The notes under the pieces were generated by a model that ran no database searches, had not been told where the DNA came from, and saw nothing but the letters and a program-made list of their open reading frames with translations. 59,344 bases of DNA from CAUTUX01 sp963532875 (GTDB lineage Bacteria > Bacillota > Clostridia > Christensenellales > CAG-917), in contig CAUSLO010000003.1 of assembly GCA_963532875.1 (NCBI GenBank), positions 1 through 59,344 on the forward strand, written 5' to 3'. Shown here piece by piece: positions 7,409-16,218 of this stretch. How positions within the stretch are numbered: position 1 is the first letter of the stretch; the number at the start of each line of letters is the position of its first letter. A program made the position numbers and the translations under genes.

Positions 7409-9857
7409 AATTAGGTTTTCACAAGACTTAAAAAAAGTTATACAAAATTCAGTTAGGAGTGCACAAATAACTGGGGGGCTAGTCCGAACAGAACATCTTT
7501 TGTATGGCATAATGAAATGCCCAGACACATATTCATGCAAAATATTAACAACCTTCAAACTAACAAGACAGATGGTTGAGAAAGAAGTTATTATGGGCGA
7601 CAGACATGAAACTATCACACATTCCGAGGCGGCAAGCAAAGCATTAGCAGAAGGAGAGAAACTTGCAGAGGACAAGGGGGCAAACGAGGTACAAGTAGAA
7701 CATATTCTATACAAAATGTTGGATAACCCACAATGTGGAGCATATAAAGTATTAGTAAAAAATGAAGTTAATGTAGATGATGTAAAAGAGGGCATAGGGA
7801 AGAAAATCAATGTAGTAGTTACAAAATCAAGTCAAAGATATACGGAGCAGAACAATGATTATTTTAGACAAGAATATCGTCAACCTGCATTCGGGACTAC
7901 ATTCAAAGCAACATTTCAACCACTTGATTTCGACTTATACGAATTCGGGCAAAATTTAAACGATAAATATATAAAGGATCATGGAGATCCAGTAATTGGG
8001 CGAGGCAAAGAGATTGAAAGGACAATTTCAATTTTATGCCGTAAGACAAAAAACAACCCAATATTAATTGGAGAACCGGGTGTTGGTAAGTCTGCAGTAG
8101 TAGAGGGGTTAGCCCAAGCTATCGTAAAAGGGGATGTTCCTCAAGAATTAAGAGACAAAATAGTCTTTTCCTTGGACATATCTTCACTTGTTGCTGGAAC
8201 TAAATTTAGAGGCGACTTCGAAGAAAGATTAAAGAAATTAATTAGAAATATACAAATACGGAACGACATCATTTTATTCATAGATGAAATTCATATGATA
8301 ATGGGGGCTGGATCAACAGGAGACAACGTAGACCTAGCAAACATCCTAAAACCTATGTTGGCACGTGGTGAGTTGCAAACAATTGGAGCAACGACGAATG
8401 ACGAATATAAGAAATATTTTGAAAAAGACCCAGCACTTGCAAGAAGATTCCAACCAGTTCAAGTTGAGCCGACTTCAGTAGTTGATACAGTTCAAATCCT
8501 GCAAGGTCTTAAAAAATCATATGAACAACATCATGGCGTAATTATAACTGAGGATGCAGTAATCGCCGCAACATTGTTGTCAGACAAGTATATAACAAAT
8601 AGATTTTTGCCAGATAAAGCAATTGATTTAATAGACGAAGCAGCAACAAGAAAGAAGCACTTTGCGTTTGTAACTCCAGATAAATTAAGAACGCTAGATG
8701 AAGAATTAAAAGAATTAGATTTTAGAAAAATGGAAGCAACACGGAAAGGTAGGTATTCTGAAATCTCAGAACTAGATGATGAAATACTTAAGAAAAAAGA
8801 AGAATACAATGACTATGAACTTAAATGGATGCAACAAAGAAATAGCGTTAAGTCTGAAATCGGAGAAGAAGAAATAGCTGATGTAGTTGAAGAATGGACT
8901 GGCATACCAGTTAAACGTTTAACAGAGCAAGAAAAAGCAAGTGTTGTCTCTTTAGAGGAAGATTTGGCTAGAAGGGTTGTTGGTCAACCCGAAGCAATCA
9001 AGGCAGTTGCTACGGCAATCAAGAGAGCAAGGGCCGGGCTTAAGGAAGAAAACAAGCCGATAGGGTCATTCATATTCATGGGGCCAACAGGTGTTGGTAA
9101 AACGGAACTTGCTAAAGCTTTGGCAAAAAATATGTTTGGCGACGAGAACAAGTTAATACGTTTTGATATGTCAGAATATATGGACAAGATAAATGTATCA
9201 AAATTGATTGGTGCAGCACCAGGATATGTTGGGTACGAGGAAGGCGGACAACTTACCGACAAAATTCGTAGAAACCCATATTCAGTAGTTTTATTTGATG
9301 AAATTGAGAAGGCAAATCCAGATGTGTTCAACATACTATTACAGTTACTAGATGATGGAAGATTGACGGATAACAGAGGAAGGGTTACCGACTTTAAGAA
9401 TACGGTCATAATACTCACAACAAATTTAGGGGCAAATTATCAAAAACCTAAACTAGGATTCAACAGTATTTCAAGCGAGGATGAGAAAGAAGAGCAACGC
9501 AGAGTGCTTAAGCAAATGTTGAGACCTGAATTGATTAACAGAATTGATGAAGTCATAACTTTCCATAGTCTAACGCAAGAAGATATTTTGAAGATTGCTG
9601 AAATTCTTTTTAATTCATTAATAAAGAAACTAGACGACTTGAATATTAGAGCAACAATTTCTCAAGAGGCAAAAGAGTACGTTGCGAGGAAAGGATACGA
9701 TGCAGATTTCGGAGCAAGAGAGTTAAAAAGAACAATACAAAAGTTGCTAGAGAATAAATTAAGCGACATGATTCTTAAGGCACAAATTAGACAAGGAGAT
9801 AGCATTTCAATAGAAATGCAAGATGGGAAACTAAAGTTTTTTAAACTCGAGGAATAG
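7401..9857 (+). CDS. clpC: ClpC-type AAA+ unfoldase (Clp protease ATPase subunit)
   Basis: 818 residues, close to the about 810 of Bacillus ClpC. An N-terminal Clp_N repeat domain (1-150) is followed by AAA+ module 1 with Walker A GEPGVGKS (224-231) and DEIH Walker B, a short coiled middle domain of ClpC type (about 430-480), then AAA+ module 2 with Walker A GPTGVGKT (561-568). A KLGFNS loop after module 2 matches the LGF/IGF loop that docks on ClpP, so it should feed substrates to ClpP rather than act as a ClpB disaggregase. No ctsR, mcsA or mcsB is adjacent, unlike the Bacillus operon. The ATG lies inside the galU 3' end and lacks a clear Shine-Dalgarno, implying coupling. Confidence 0.92.
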   Translation: MAKIRFSQDLKKVIQNSVRSAQITGGLVRTEHLLYGIMKCPDTYSCKILTTFKLTRQMVEKEVIMGDRHETITHSEAASKALAEGEKLAEDKGANEVQVEHILYKMLDNPQCGAYKVLVKNEVNVDDVKEGIGKKINVVVTKSSQRYTEQNNDYFRQEYRQPAFGTTFKATFQPLDFDLYEFGQNLNDKYIKDHGDPVIGRGKEIERTISILCRKTKNNPILIGEPGVGKSAVVEGLAQAIVKGDVPQELRDKIVFSLDISSLVAGTKFRGDFEERLKKLIRNIQIRNDIILFIDEIHMIMGAGSTGDNVDLANILKPMLARGELQTIGATTNDEYKKYFEKDPALARRFQPVQVEPTSVVDTVQILQGLKKSYEQHHGVIITEDAVIAATLLSDKYITNRFLPDKAIDLIDEAATRKKHFAFVTPDKLRTLDEELKELDFRKMEATRKGRYSEISELDDEILKKKEEYNDYELKWMQQRNSVKSEIGEEEIADVVEEWTGIPVKRLTEQEKASVVSLEEDLARRVVGQPEAIKAVATAIKRARAGLKEENKPIGSFIFMGPTGVGKTELAKALAKNMFGDENKLIRFDMSEYMDKINVSKLIGAAPGYVGYEEGGQLTDKIRRNPYSVVLFDEIEKANPDVFNILLQLLDDGRLTDNRGRVTDFKNTVIILTTNLGANYQKPKLGFNSISSEDEKEEQRRVLKQMLRPELINRIDEVITFHSLTQEDILKIAEILFNSLIKKLDDLNIRATISQEAKEYVARKGYDADFGARELKRTIQKLLENKLSDMILKAQIRQGDSISIEMQDGKLKFFKLEE

Positions 9858-9881
9858 CAAAAAAAAGCAATCATGTCAATA

Positions 9882-9910
9882 TTGAAGTTGCTATTAAGGT
9901 TTGATATATT
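9882..9910 (+). promoter_or_regulatory. Promoter of hpf and the TIM-barrel gene
   Basis: -35 TTGAAG (9882-9887), 17-bp spacer, extended -10 TGaTATATT with hexamer 9905-9910. It gives a roughly 15-base leader with an AGAGGTG Shine-Dalgarno. Confidence 0.6.
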
Positions 9911-9931
9911 TTGCATAAAGAGAGGTGCAAT

Positions 9932-10234
9932 ATGAAGGTAGAATATTTTGGAAAAGATTATGAAATAAGTGATTCTCTCAAAAACATAACAGATAAGAAG
10001 TGCCAGAAGTTAGATAAGTATTTCAAGTCAGATGAGAATGCAATAACTAAACTAAGAATTCTTAAAGATGGCTTAAATTACATAAGTGAAATGACCGTTG
10101 TATGTAAATCACAAACATACAGAGCGGAAGCAAAGGGATTAAATCCATTTGAAAATATTGACGAATTAATACCTAAGATTTTAGGTCAGATTAGAAAGCA
10201 AAAAGATATTTGGGAGAATGCTAGAAAAGACTAA
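9932..10234 (+). CDS. hpf: Ribosome hibernation promoting factor, short form
   Basis: A 100-residue protein with the HPF/RaiA (sigma-54 modulation) fold: MKVEYFGKDYEIS at the start and an acidic/basic beta-alpha pattern ending PFENIDELIPKILGQIRKQK. These proteins bind the 30S decoding site in stationary phase and silence ribosomes. Most Bacillota carry a long form of about 180-190 residues whose C-terminal domain makes 100S dimers; that domain is absent here. I chose the ATG at 9932 because AGAGGTG sits 5-6 bases upstream; an in-frame TTG at 9911 has no such site. It has its own promoter and is followed with no gap by the TIM-barrel gene. Confidence 0.85.
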   Translation: MKVEYFGKDYEISDSLKNITDKKCQKLDKYFKSDENAITKLRILKDGLNYISEMTVVCKSQTYRAEAKGLNPFENIDELIPKILGQIRKQKDIWENARKD

Positions 10235-11008
10235 ATGAACATCGGAATATCTACAGCGACCTTTTATACAAAGTTCTTAACAGAACAAGCGTTTTCAGTA
10301 ATAAAGAAATGTGGGGCATCTACTTGTGAAGTTTTCATGGAAACTTTCTCTGAGTATGAGCCAGAATTTGGAGACATATTAGTTAAGGAAAGTAAAGGAC
10401 TCGAAGTATATTCCATTCATTCTTTAAATACTCACTATGAACCACAGTTGTTTAATAGAGTAGATCGAACTAGGTTAGATGCAGAAGCCATCTTGCATAA
10501 GGTATTAACCAATGCACAAAAGATGAAAGCGAAATATTACACATTCCATGGAACGACTAGGCTGAAGGTTACATCAAAGATTAATGTTGACAGTTTTGCA
10601 ACATCGCTCAATAAGATTGGGGAAATGTGTACACCATATGGGGTTACGTTGTGCCTTGAGAATGTTCATTGGGCAGCATTCAACTCTCCAGAATTTTTCA
10701 AAGAATTGAAACCTAAAATCAATAACATAGGAACGGTTTTAGATATCAAGCAAGCAAGACAGAGTGGAAGAAATTGGCGTGAATATATTAACGTTATGGG
10801 TAACACTATAAAAAATGTTCATATATCAGACGTCAAAGATGGTGAAACTACATTAGTAGGCAAAGGAGACTTTCCATTTAAAGAATTGATTGCAAGGTTA
10901 AGAGATGTTGGCTATGACGGTCCATTAATAATAGAACAATACCCAGAGAATTATCAAAGTTTAGATGAAATTAAAGATGCTGTTGAATATCTAAAAGCAC
11001 TTATTTAA
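10235..11008 (+). CDS. Sugar phosphate isomerase/epimerase-like TIM-barrel protein
   Basis: 257 residues of the xylose isomerase-like/AP endonuclease 2 superfamily. Expected metal-ligand positions are visible: E142 (CLENVHW), D170 (TVLDIKQA), H196 (NVHISD) and E234 (LIIEQYP), plus H105 in TFHGTT. The family includes sugar isomerases, epimerases, inosose dehydratases and endonuclease IV. The absence of the extra zinc ligands of Nfo argues for a sugar-type enzyme, but the substrate cannot be named. The ATG directly abuts the hpf stop codon with no clear Shine-Dalgarno, so translation is probably coupled. pgi follows after 54 bp, which hints at sugar phosphate metabolism but does not prove it. 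Confidence 0.8.
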   Translation: MNIGISTATFYTKFLTEQAFSVIKKCGASTCEVFMETFSEYEPEFGDILVKESKGLEVYSIHSLNTHYEPQLFNRVDRTRLDAEAILHKVLTNAQKMKAKYYTFHGTTRLKVTSKINVDSFATSLNKIGEMCTPYGVTLCLENVHWAAFNSPEFFKELKPKINNIGTVLDIKQARQSGRNWREYINVMGNTIKNVHISDVKDGETTLVGKGDFPFKELIARLRDVGYDGPLIIEQYPENYQSLDEIKDAVEYLKALI

Positions 11009-11062
11009 AGTTGTATATTAACTTAGATTGTTTAATAATATTTTAAGTAGTTTGGAGGAAAC

Positions 11063-12457
11063 ATGAAACTAACATTTGATTTTAATAATATGATGTGTTC
11101 ATCAATTGGTTCAGAAGGAATTAAAGAAAGCGATTTAGAGTTGCTAGCAGAAGAAGCAAAAGAAGCACATAAAAATTTTGTAAAGAATCGTGGAAAGGGA
11201 ATGCTTGGGTGGACAGAATTACCATACAATCAAGTAGAAGTCGTAAAGGACATAATTGCAACATCTGTTGAAATTCGTGAGAAGTTTGAGAACTTTGTAG
11301 TATTGGGAATTGGGGGGAGTGCACTTGGACCTTTTGCGGTATTTAACGCATTAACACACTTAAGATATAACGATTTAAAGAAAAATAAGAGAAGCGTAAA
11401 GTTTTTTGTAGAGGACAATGTTGATCCAGAAAGAATGAGAGCCCTACTTGATGTAATTGACGTAGAGAAGACTATGTTCAATGTAATCACTAAGAGTGGT
11501 GCAACATCTGAAACAATGAGTCAATATTTGATTATAACTAACATACTTAAACAAAAGTTGGGGGATAAATATGCAGACAACATTATCGCAACAACATCTG
11601 CTGAAAAAGGGAATTTAATCAAATTAGCAAAAAAAGAAAAGTTTAAAACATTCTATATCCCAGACGGAGTAGGAGGAAGATTCTCTGAGTTGTGTCCAGT
11701 TGGATTGTTACCAGCAGCAGTCTTGGGAATAGACATTACAGGTTTGCTACGTGGTGCTGCAGAAATGGATAAGATTTGTAAGAGTGAAAACATGTGGAAA
11801 AACCCAGCATTGCTCGGGGCAGTGTTACAATACGCAGCAATGTTGAAAGGCAAAAACATTTCAGTTATGATGCCATATTCTGATGCACTTAGATATATGT
11901 CAGATTGGTATTGCCAACTATGGGGCGAAAGTTTAGGGAAACAAAAACAAGATGAGGAGGGCAACGTAATCAATATTGGACAAACACCAGTAAAGGCATT
12001 GGGAGTAACTGATCAACATTCACAAGTTCAACTTTATACAGAAGGACCATTCGACAAGGTTGTAACATTTATTGGAGTAGAACAATTTAGACATGATATG
12101 GAAATACCCAAAGGAGCAGAAGAATTTCCAGATGTTAATTTCCTCTGTGGGCACACATTGTCGGAGTTAATCAATACCGAACGTGAAGCAACAGAGTACG
12201 CATTAACAAAAGCAAAGCGAATGAATCAAACAATTATGCTTGATGAAATTTGTGCTAATACAATTGGGCAATTGATGGCATATTTTGAAATACAAACAGC
12301 GTATATGGGAGAACTGCTAGGCATTGATGCATTCAATCAACCAGGGGTTGAGGAAGGCAAGAACGCAACATACGCATTATTTAATAGAGTAGGGTATGAA
12401 GCAAAGAAAGCAGAAATGGCAAATGTAAAGCCAAAGGATAAAAAGTACATAATCTAA
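11063..12457 (+). CDS. pgi: Glucose-6-phosphate isomerase
   Basis: 464 residues, a cytosolic glycolytic enzyme interconverting glucose-6-phosphate and fructose-6-phosphate. Family motifs in order: LGIGGSALGP, the phosphate-binding ITKSGATSETM, PDGVGGRFSEL, WGESLGK near residue 290 with the conserved Glu, the TDQHSQ histidine region, and VEEGKNATYA at the C-terminus with the conserved Lys. Length fits the bacterial 440-465 residue class. TTTGGAGGAA sits just before the ATG. Its TAA overlaps the ATG of the next gene (TAATG), starting a coupled run pgi-yfbR-ABC-like. Confidence 0.96.
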   Translation: MKLTFDFNNMMCSSIGSEGIKESDLELLAEEAKEAHKNFVKNRGKGMLGWTELPYNQVEVVKDIIATSVEIREKFENFVVLGIGGSALGPFAVFNALTHLRYNDLKKNKRSVKFFVEDNVDPERMRALLDVIDVEKTMFNVITKSGATSETMSQYLIITNILKQKLGDKYADNIIATTSAEKGNLIKLAKKEKFKTFYIPDGVGGRFSELCPVGLLPAAVLGIDITGLLRGAAEMDKICKSENMWKNPALLGAVLQYAAMLKGKNISVMMPYSDALRYMSDWYCQLWGESLGKQKQDEEGNVINIGQTPVKALGVTDQHSQVQLYTEGPFDKVVTFIGVEQFRHDMEIPKGAEEFPDVNFLCGHTLSELINTEREATEYALTKAKRMNQTIMLDEICANTIGQLMAYFEIQTAYMGELLGIDAFNQPGVEEGKNATYALFNRVGYEAKKAEMANVKPKDKKYII

Positions 12458-13038
12458 TGAAATACACCTTTTATGCTTTAATGAGTAGAATGAAACTTGT
12501 AGAACGTTGGGGGCTCATGCGTTCAGTCCATCGTGAGAACTTAATGGAGCACAGTTGTGAAGTTGCACAACTTGGACAGGCTTTAGCAATTATTGGAAAC
12601 GAAAAATTCAACAAATCAATAGACGTTGACAAAGTCGCTACACTTGCGTTGTATCACGACGTAGCAGAGGTTGTATCTGGTGATTTGCCAACACCTATCA
12701 AATATTACAACGATAGCATAAAGACAACATATAAGAACATAGAGAACAAAATAATAGATAAAATGCTAGAGAAAGTGCCAGAGTTTTCAAGCAAAGAATA
12801 TCAGTTATATCTCAAACCAGACACAAGTACAGAAGAATATAAAATAATGAAAATTGCTGATATATTGTCTTCATACGTCAAGTGTGTAGAGGAGACATCA
12901 AGCGGGAACAAAGAGTTTGAAAAAGCAAAAGAAACAATATTTGAAAAACTAAAGGGATATTGGAATGAGTATCCTGAACTTAAGTTTTTTATGGATACTT
13001 GTCTGCCAGCATATGGAAGTCAACTAGATTTGTTATGA
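12457..13038 (+). CDS. yfbR: HD-domain 5'-deoxynucleotidase, YfbR type
   Basis: 193 residues. The HD metal site is complete: H32 (MEHS), H67-D68 (LYHDVAEV) and D135 (KIADILSS). R17-W18 and D76-L-P-T-P match positions that in E. coli YfbR select dNMPs. Expected activity is dephosphorylation of deoxynucleoside 5'-monophosphates in the cytosol, adjusting dNTP supply. Starts on the pgi stop codon (TAATG) and ends ATGA into the following gene, so all three are coupled. Confidence 0.88.
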   Translation: MKYTFYALMSRMKLVERWGLMRSVHRENLMEHSCEVAQLGQALAIIGNEKFNKSIDVDKVATLALYHDVAEVVSGDLPTPIKYYNDSIKTTYKNIENKIIDKMLEKVPEFSSKEYQLYLKPDTSTEEYKIMKIADILSSYVKCVEETSSGNKEFEKAKETIFEKLKGYWNEYPELKFFMDTCLPAYGSQLDLL

Positions 13039-14054
13039 TTTGCTTACGACACGTTTCATGTCAATATCGGTTTGCAACAAAGGTTTTTGATGATTTAAAT
13101 TTAGAGTTCAAAGACGGTGAAATAGTCTGTGTCCTAGGGGATGCAGAGAGTGGTAAAACAACTCTTTTTAACATGATAATAGGCATGCAAGAATATCAAG
13201 GCGAAATCCTGTTCGACGGCTTTAAAATACACAAGAAGCCAGACGAAATAATCGCCATACATTCAAACCCAGCACTATTTAAATTTAGATCAGTAGCATA
13301 CAATATTGGGTATCCATTAAGAGTTAGAGAGGTCAATAAGAGTGTACTTAAGAGCAGAGTGGAACGCACTGCTCAAGAGTTTGAATTAGATAAAATCTTA
13401 CACAAAAAAACATATCGAATAACCGAAGAAGAGAAGTGTAAAATTGTGCTTTCTAGGCTTGAAATTAGGGACGCAAAATACTATTTAATTGACGATATTT
13501 TTAGTGGCAAGTTTGGAATACAATTTTCAAAACTATTCCAAAAAGTGGCAAAATTAGCAATAAAACACAAAAATGAGGGTAAAAACGTCATATTTTTCAC
13601 TAGAAATCGTGAATTTGTAGAAAAAATTGCCGATAAACTTTTGATTGTTGCGAACCATGAAACAAGAGAATTTGGCGAAAAAAACCAAGTAATTAACTCG
13701 CCAAAAAACGTATATTCGGTGATTGGAATGCGTGGTCAAGAGAACATAATAACTTGTGATATACAGGGGCGAACACTTGTAGACCGCATGGGACATTTGA
13801 AGCATATGTATACAGAAAGTGAGTTTTTGCCACGCAGTGTATATCTGTATATTCCTAATGAAGCGATTGAAAATGGTGACGATAACATATTGAAAGTGCG
13901 TAGAGTTAAAGAGTTAGAAGATGGCACATTTAGGCATGTTATGCGAAACGGAATGATCATAAATAGAGAACAAAAGTATGACGAAATTCAGTTCAATATT
14001 GACCTTAGCAAATGCATGTTTTTTGATATAATGACAGGGCTAAGAGTTAGGTAG
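13035..14054 (+). CDS. Degenerate MalK-like ABC ATPase, likely non-canonical
   Basis: 339 residues starting at the ATG that overlaps the yfbR stop (ATGA); a longer in-frame reading from 12999 is less likely. The first about 215 residues follow a MalK-type ABC ATPase and the rest resembles its C-terminal regulatory/OB region. Walker A is intact (GDAESGKTT, 35-43). Every other catalytic element is altered: the Q-loop glutamine is not found around HSNPALFKFRS, the LSGGQ signature is replaced by ITEEEKC (129-135), Walker B ends LIDDIF so the catalytic Glu is Asp (D154), and the switch His is Arg (R190). No permease gene is adjacent. It may bind but poorly hydrolyse ATP, perhaps a regulator. The reading frame is intact, so not an obvious pseudogene. 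Confidence 0.65.
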   Translation: MICLRHVSCQYRFATKVFDDLNLEFKDGEIVCVLGDAESGKTTLFNMIIGMQEYQGEILFDGFKIHKKPDEIIAIHSNPALFKFRSVAYNIGYPLRVREVNKSVLKSRVERTAQEFELDKILHKKTYRITEEEKCKIVLSRLEIRDAKYYLIDDIFSGKFGIQFSKLFQKVAKLAIKHKNEGKNVIFFTRNREFVEKIADKLLIVANHETREFGEKNQVINSPKNVYSVIGMRGQENIITCDIQGRTLVDRMGHLKHMYTESEFLPRSVYLYIPNEAIENGDDNILKVRRVKELEDGTFRHVMRNGMIINREQKYDEIQFNIDLSKCMFFDIMTGLRVR

Positions 14055-14088
14055 TTCTGACAAAAATAAAAAATTCCAAGCGCACATG

Positions 14089-14097
14089 TGGTATACT
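14089..14097 (+). promoter_or_regulatory. Extended -10 promoter of the ruvC operon
   Basis: TGgTATACT (hexamer 14092-14097) with no good -35. Six bases separate it from the ruvC ATG at 14104, so +1 should fall on the start codon. Confidence 0.55.
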
Positions 14098-14103
14098 TTT
14101 TAT

Positions 14104-14601
14104 ATGCGTGTTTTAGGAATAGACCCAGGGTTAGCGATAGTTGGATATGGAATTCTTGATGAAGAAAATGGACGATGTCAGGCAATTGACTGTGGGGTCA
14201 TAACAACATCGAAGAATCTCACTTTACCTCAAAGGCTTATTCATATTGACAAGATGTTAAATGAGTTGATTGATACGTATAAGCCAGATGTTGCAGCAAT
14301 TGAAGAATTGTTTTTCACTAAAAATACAAAGACAGCAATTGCAGTAGCAGAGGCAAGAGGTGTAACGTTAAATGTCCTACAGAAAGCGATGCCAGATAAA
14401 ATATATGAATACACACCAAATCAAATAAAAGAATCGCTAACAGGATATGGTGGGGCAGATAAGAAACAAATGCAAGAAATGATTCGCATTGTTCTTAAGT
14501 TGCAGGTTGTCCCAAAGCCAGATGATGCAGCCGATGCGTTAGCCATTGCATTGTGTCATGCACAAACAAGTAGGTTGTTAAATTCATTTAAAATACAATA
14601 A
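14104..14601 (+). CDS. ruvC: Holliday junction resolvase RuvC
   Basis: 165 residues, the endonuclease that cuts Holliday junctions symmetrically after RuvAB branch migration. The four acidic catalytic residues are D7 (GIDPGL), E67 (AAIEELF), D141 and D144 (DDAADALAIA). The reading frame extends six codons upstream, but the family start MRVLGIDPG is at 14104, and the extended -10 box TGgTATACT ends six bases before it, so the mRNA is probably leaderless; there is no Shine-Dalgarno. First gene of ruvC-ruvA-ruvB-queA-tgt. Confidence 0.95.
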   Translation: MRVLGIDPGLAIVGYGILDEENGRCQAIDCGVITTSKNLTLPQRLIHIDKMLNELIDTYKPDVAAIEELFFTKNTKTAIAVAEARGVTLNVLQKAMPDKIYEYTPNQIKESLTGYGGADKKQMQEMIRIVLKLQVVPKPDDAADALAIALCHAQTSRLLNSFKIQ

Positions 14602-14613
14602 AATGGAGAGAAT

Positions 14614-15189
14614 ATGTATAGTTATATTAAAGGTAAAGTTGAGTCAATATCTTTAGGGAAGTTAGTACTTGAGTGCTCTGATATTGGATATGAAATTTTA
14701 GTCCCAGAAAGGGTAGCGAACTCATTGAAGGTTGGAGATCATGTCAAAGTATATACTCATCTATATGTAAAAGAAGACAGACAAGAATTATTTGGATTTT
14801 TAACGGAAGAAGAAAAGTTATTTTTTAACCAATTAATTAACATAAGTGGAGTTGGACCAAAGACAGCCGTACTTATTCTTGGCACATTTGATTTACCAAC
14901 ACTTAAGGGAGCAATAATAAATCAAGACGTAAAGACATTGACACAAATAAAAGGATTAGGGAAGAAAACAGCGGAACTTATGATAGTCAATATGAAGGGC
15001 AACATAGATTTGAATTTGGCTCCAGAAGTTGCTGTTACTTCATTGAAAACTACAGATGAACAAGATGCAGTTAATGCACTTGAAATGTTAGGGGTAAACA
15101 GAACTGAGGCAATAAGAGTTGTTGCATTGGTCTCAAAAGATATTAAGGGTGTTGAAAATATTATAAGAGCAGCACTTTCAATGGTGTAA
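14614..15189 (+). CDS. ruvA: Holliday junction branch migration protein RuvA
   Basis: 191 residues. The N-terminal OB domain (MYSYIKGKVESIS to about 62) is followed by two helix-hairpin-helix motifs around NISGVGPKTAVLIL and IKGLGKKTAELMI, which grip the four-way junction, and a C-terminal domain (about 145-191) that contacts RuvB. RuvA tetramers hold the junction in square-planar form. GGAGAG precedes the ATG, 12 bp after ruvC. Confidence 0.95.
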   Translation: MYSYIKGKVESISLGKLVLECSDIGYEILVPERVANSLKVGDHVKVYTHLYVKEDRQELFGFLTEEEKLFFNQLINISGVGPKTAVLILGTFDLPTLKGAIINQDVKTLTQIKGLGKKTAELMIVNMKGNIDLNLAPEVAVTSLKTTDEQDAVNALEMLGVNRTEAIRVVALVSKDIKGVENIIRAALSMV

Positions 15190-15192
15190 AAA

Positions 15193-16218
15193 ATGGAAGA
15201 TAGCACAAGAATAATTAGTAGTATGGTGTTAGGGGAAGGAGATAAGGATTTATCTTTACGTCCTAAGACTTTGGATGAATATATTGGACAAGATGCAATA
15301 AAAGACAAAATGTCTATTTATATCACGGCGGCAAAAAATAGAAGTGATGCTTTAGATCATATCTTGTTATATGGTCCTCCAGGTTTGGGTAAAACAACAT
15401 TGGCACACGTAATAGCCAACGAAATGGGATCGCAAATTAAAATTACATCAGGACCAGCAATTGAGAAAGCAGCAGACTTAGCCGCAATTCTAACGAACCT
15501 AGGGAAAGGCGACGTTTTATTTATTGACGAAATTCATAGATTGAGAAGTAACATAGAAGAAGTTTTGTATCCAGCAATGGAAGACTACAGTTTAGATTTC
15601 ATTTCTGGTAAGGGAGCGATGGCAAGAAGTATTCGTATTCCGTTACAAAAATTCACCTTAGTAGGGGCAACAACTAGAGCAGGTATGCTATCGAGTCCTT
15701 TACGTGCAAGATTTGGAATCAACGAGAGACTTGAGATGTATAGCAAAGAGAATTTGAAAGAGATTATAGTTAGATCTGCAAAAATATTAAATATTGAAAT
15801 TGATGATGACTCCGCAATGGAATTGGCGAGAAGGAGCAGAGGCACACCAAGAATAGCAAACAGACTTTTAAAAAGAGTTAGGGACTTTGCAGAGTATGAT
15901 GAAAAAGGAAAGATAGATTTAGACATTACTAGAAAAGCACTTAAGTTACTAGGTATAGATGAATTAGGATTGGATAAGGTTGACAACATAATTCTTGAAA
16001 CAATTATAGGCAAATTTAAAGGTGGACCAGTTGGTTTGGATACTCTTGCTGCGTCAACAGGGGAAGATGCGGGAACTATTGAAGATGTTGTTGAGCCATT
16101 CCTTTTGCAACTAGGGTTTATTGCGAGAACGCCAAGAGGTAGAGAGTGTACAGCACTAGCATATAAACACTTGAAGAAAGACTTAGAGGGACATGAAAAG
16201 TTCGGATTTTTATTTTGA
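15193..16218 (+). CDS. ruvB: Holliday junction helicase motor RuvB
   Basis: 341 residues, normal length. AAA+ domain with Walker A GPPGLGKTT (from about residue 61), Walker B LFIDEIHR, and TLVGATTRAG carrying the sensor and arginine regions; a C-terminal winged helix (about 260-335, with GLDTLAAS and ARTPRGRECT) binds DNA. It forms hexameric motors either side of RuvA. It starts 3 bp after the ruvA stop without its own clear Shine-Dalgarno. The queA start lies 26 bp inside its 3' end. Confidence 0.96.
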   Translation: MEDSTRIISSMVLGEGDKDLSLRPKTLDEYIGQDAIKDKMSIYITAAKNRSDALDHILLYGPPGLGKTTLAHVIANEMGSQIKITSGPAIEKAADLAAILTNLGKGDVLFIDEIHRLRSNIEEVLYPAMEDYSLDFISGKGAMARSIRIPLQKFTLVGATTRAGMLSSPLRARFGINERLEMYSKENLKEIIVRSAKILNIEIDDDSAMELARRSRGTPRIANRLLKRVRDFAEYDEKGKIDLDITRKALKLLGIDELGLDKVDNIILETIIGKFKGGPVGLDTLAASTGEDAGTIEDVVEPFLLQLGFIARTPRGRECTALAYKHLKKDLEGHEKFGFLF

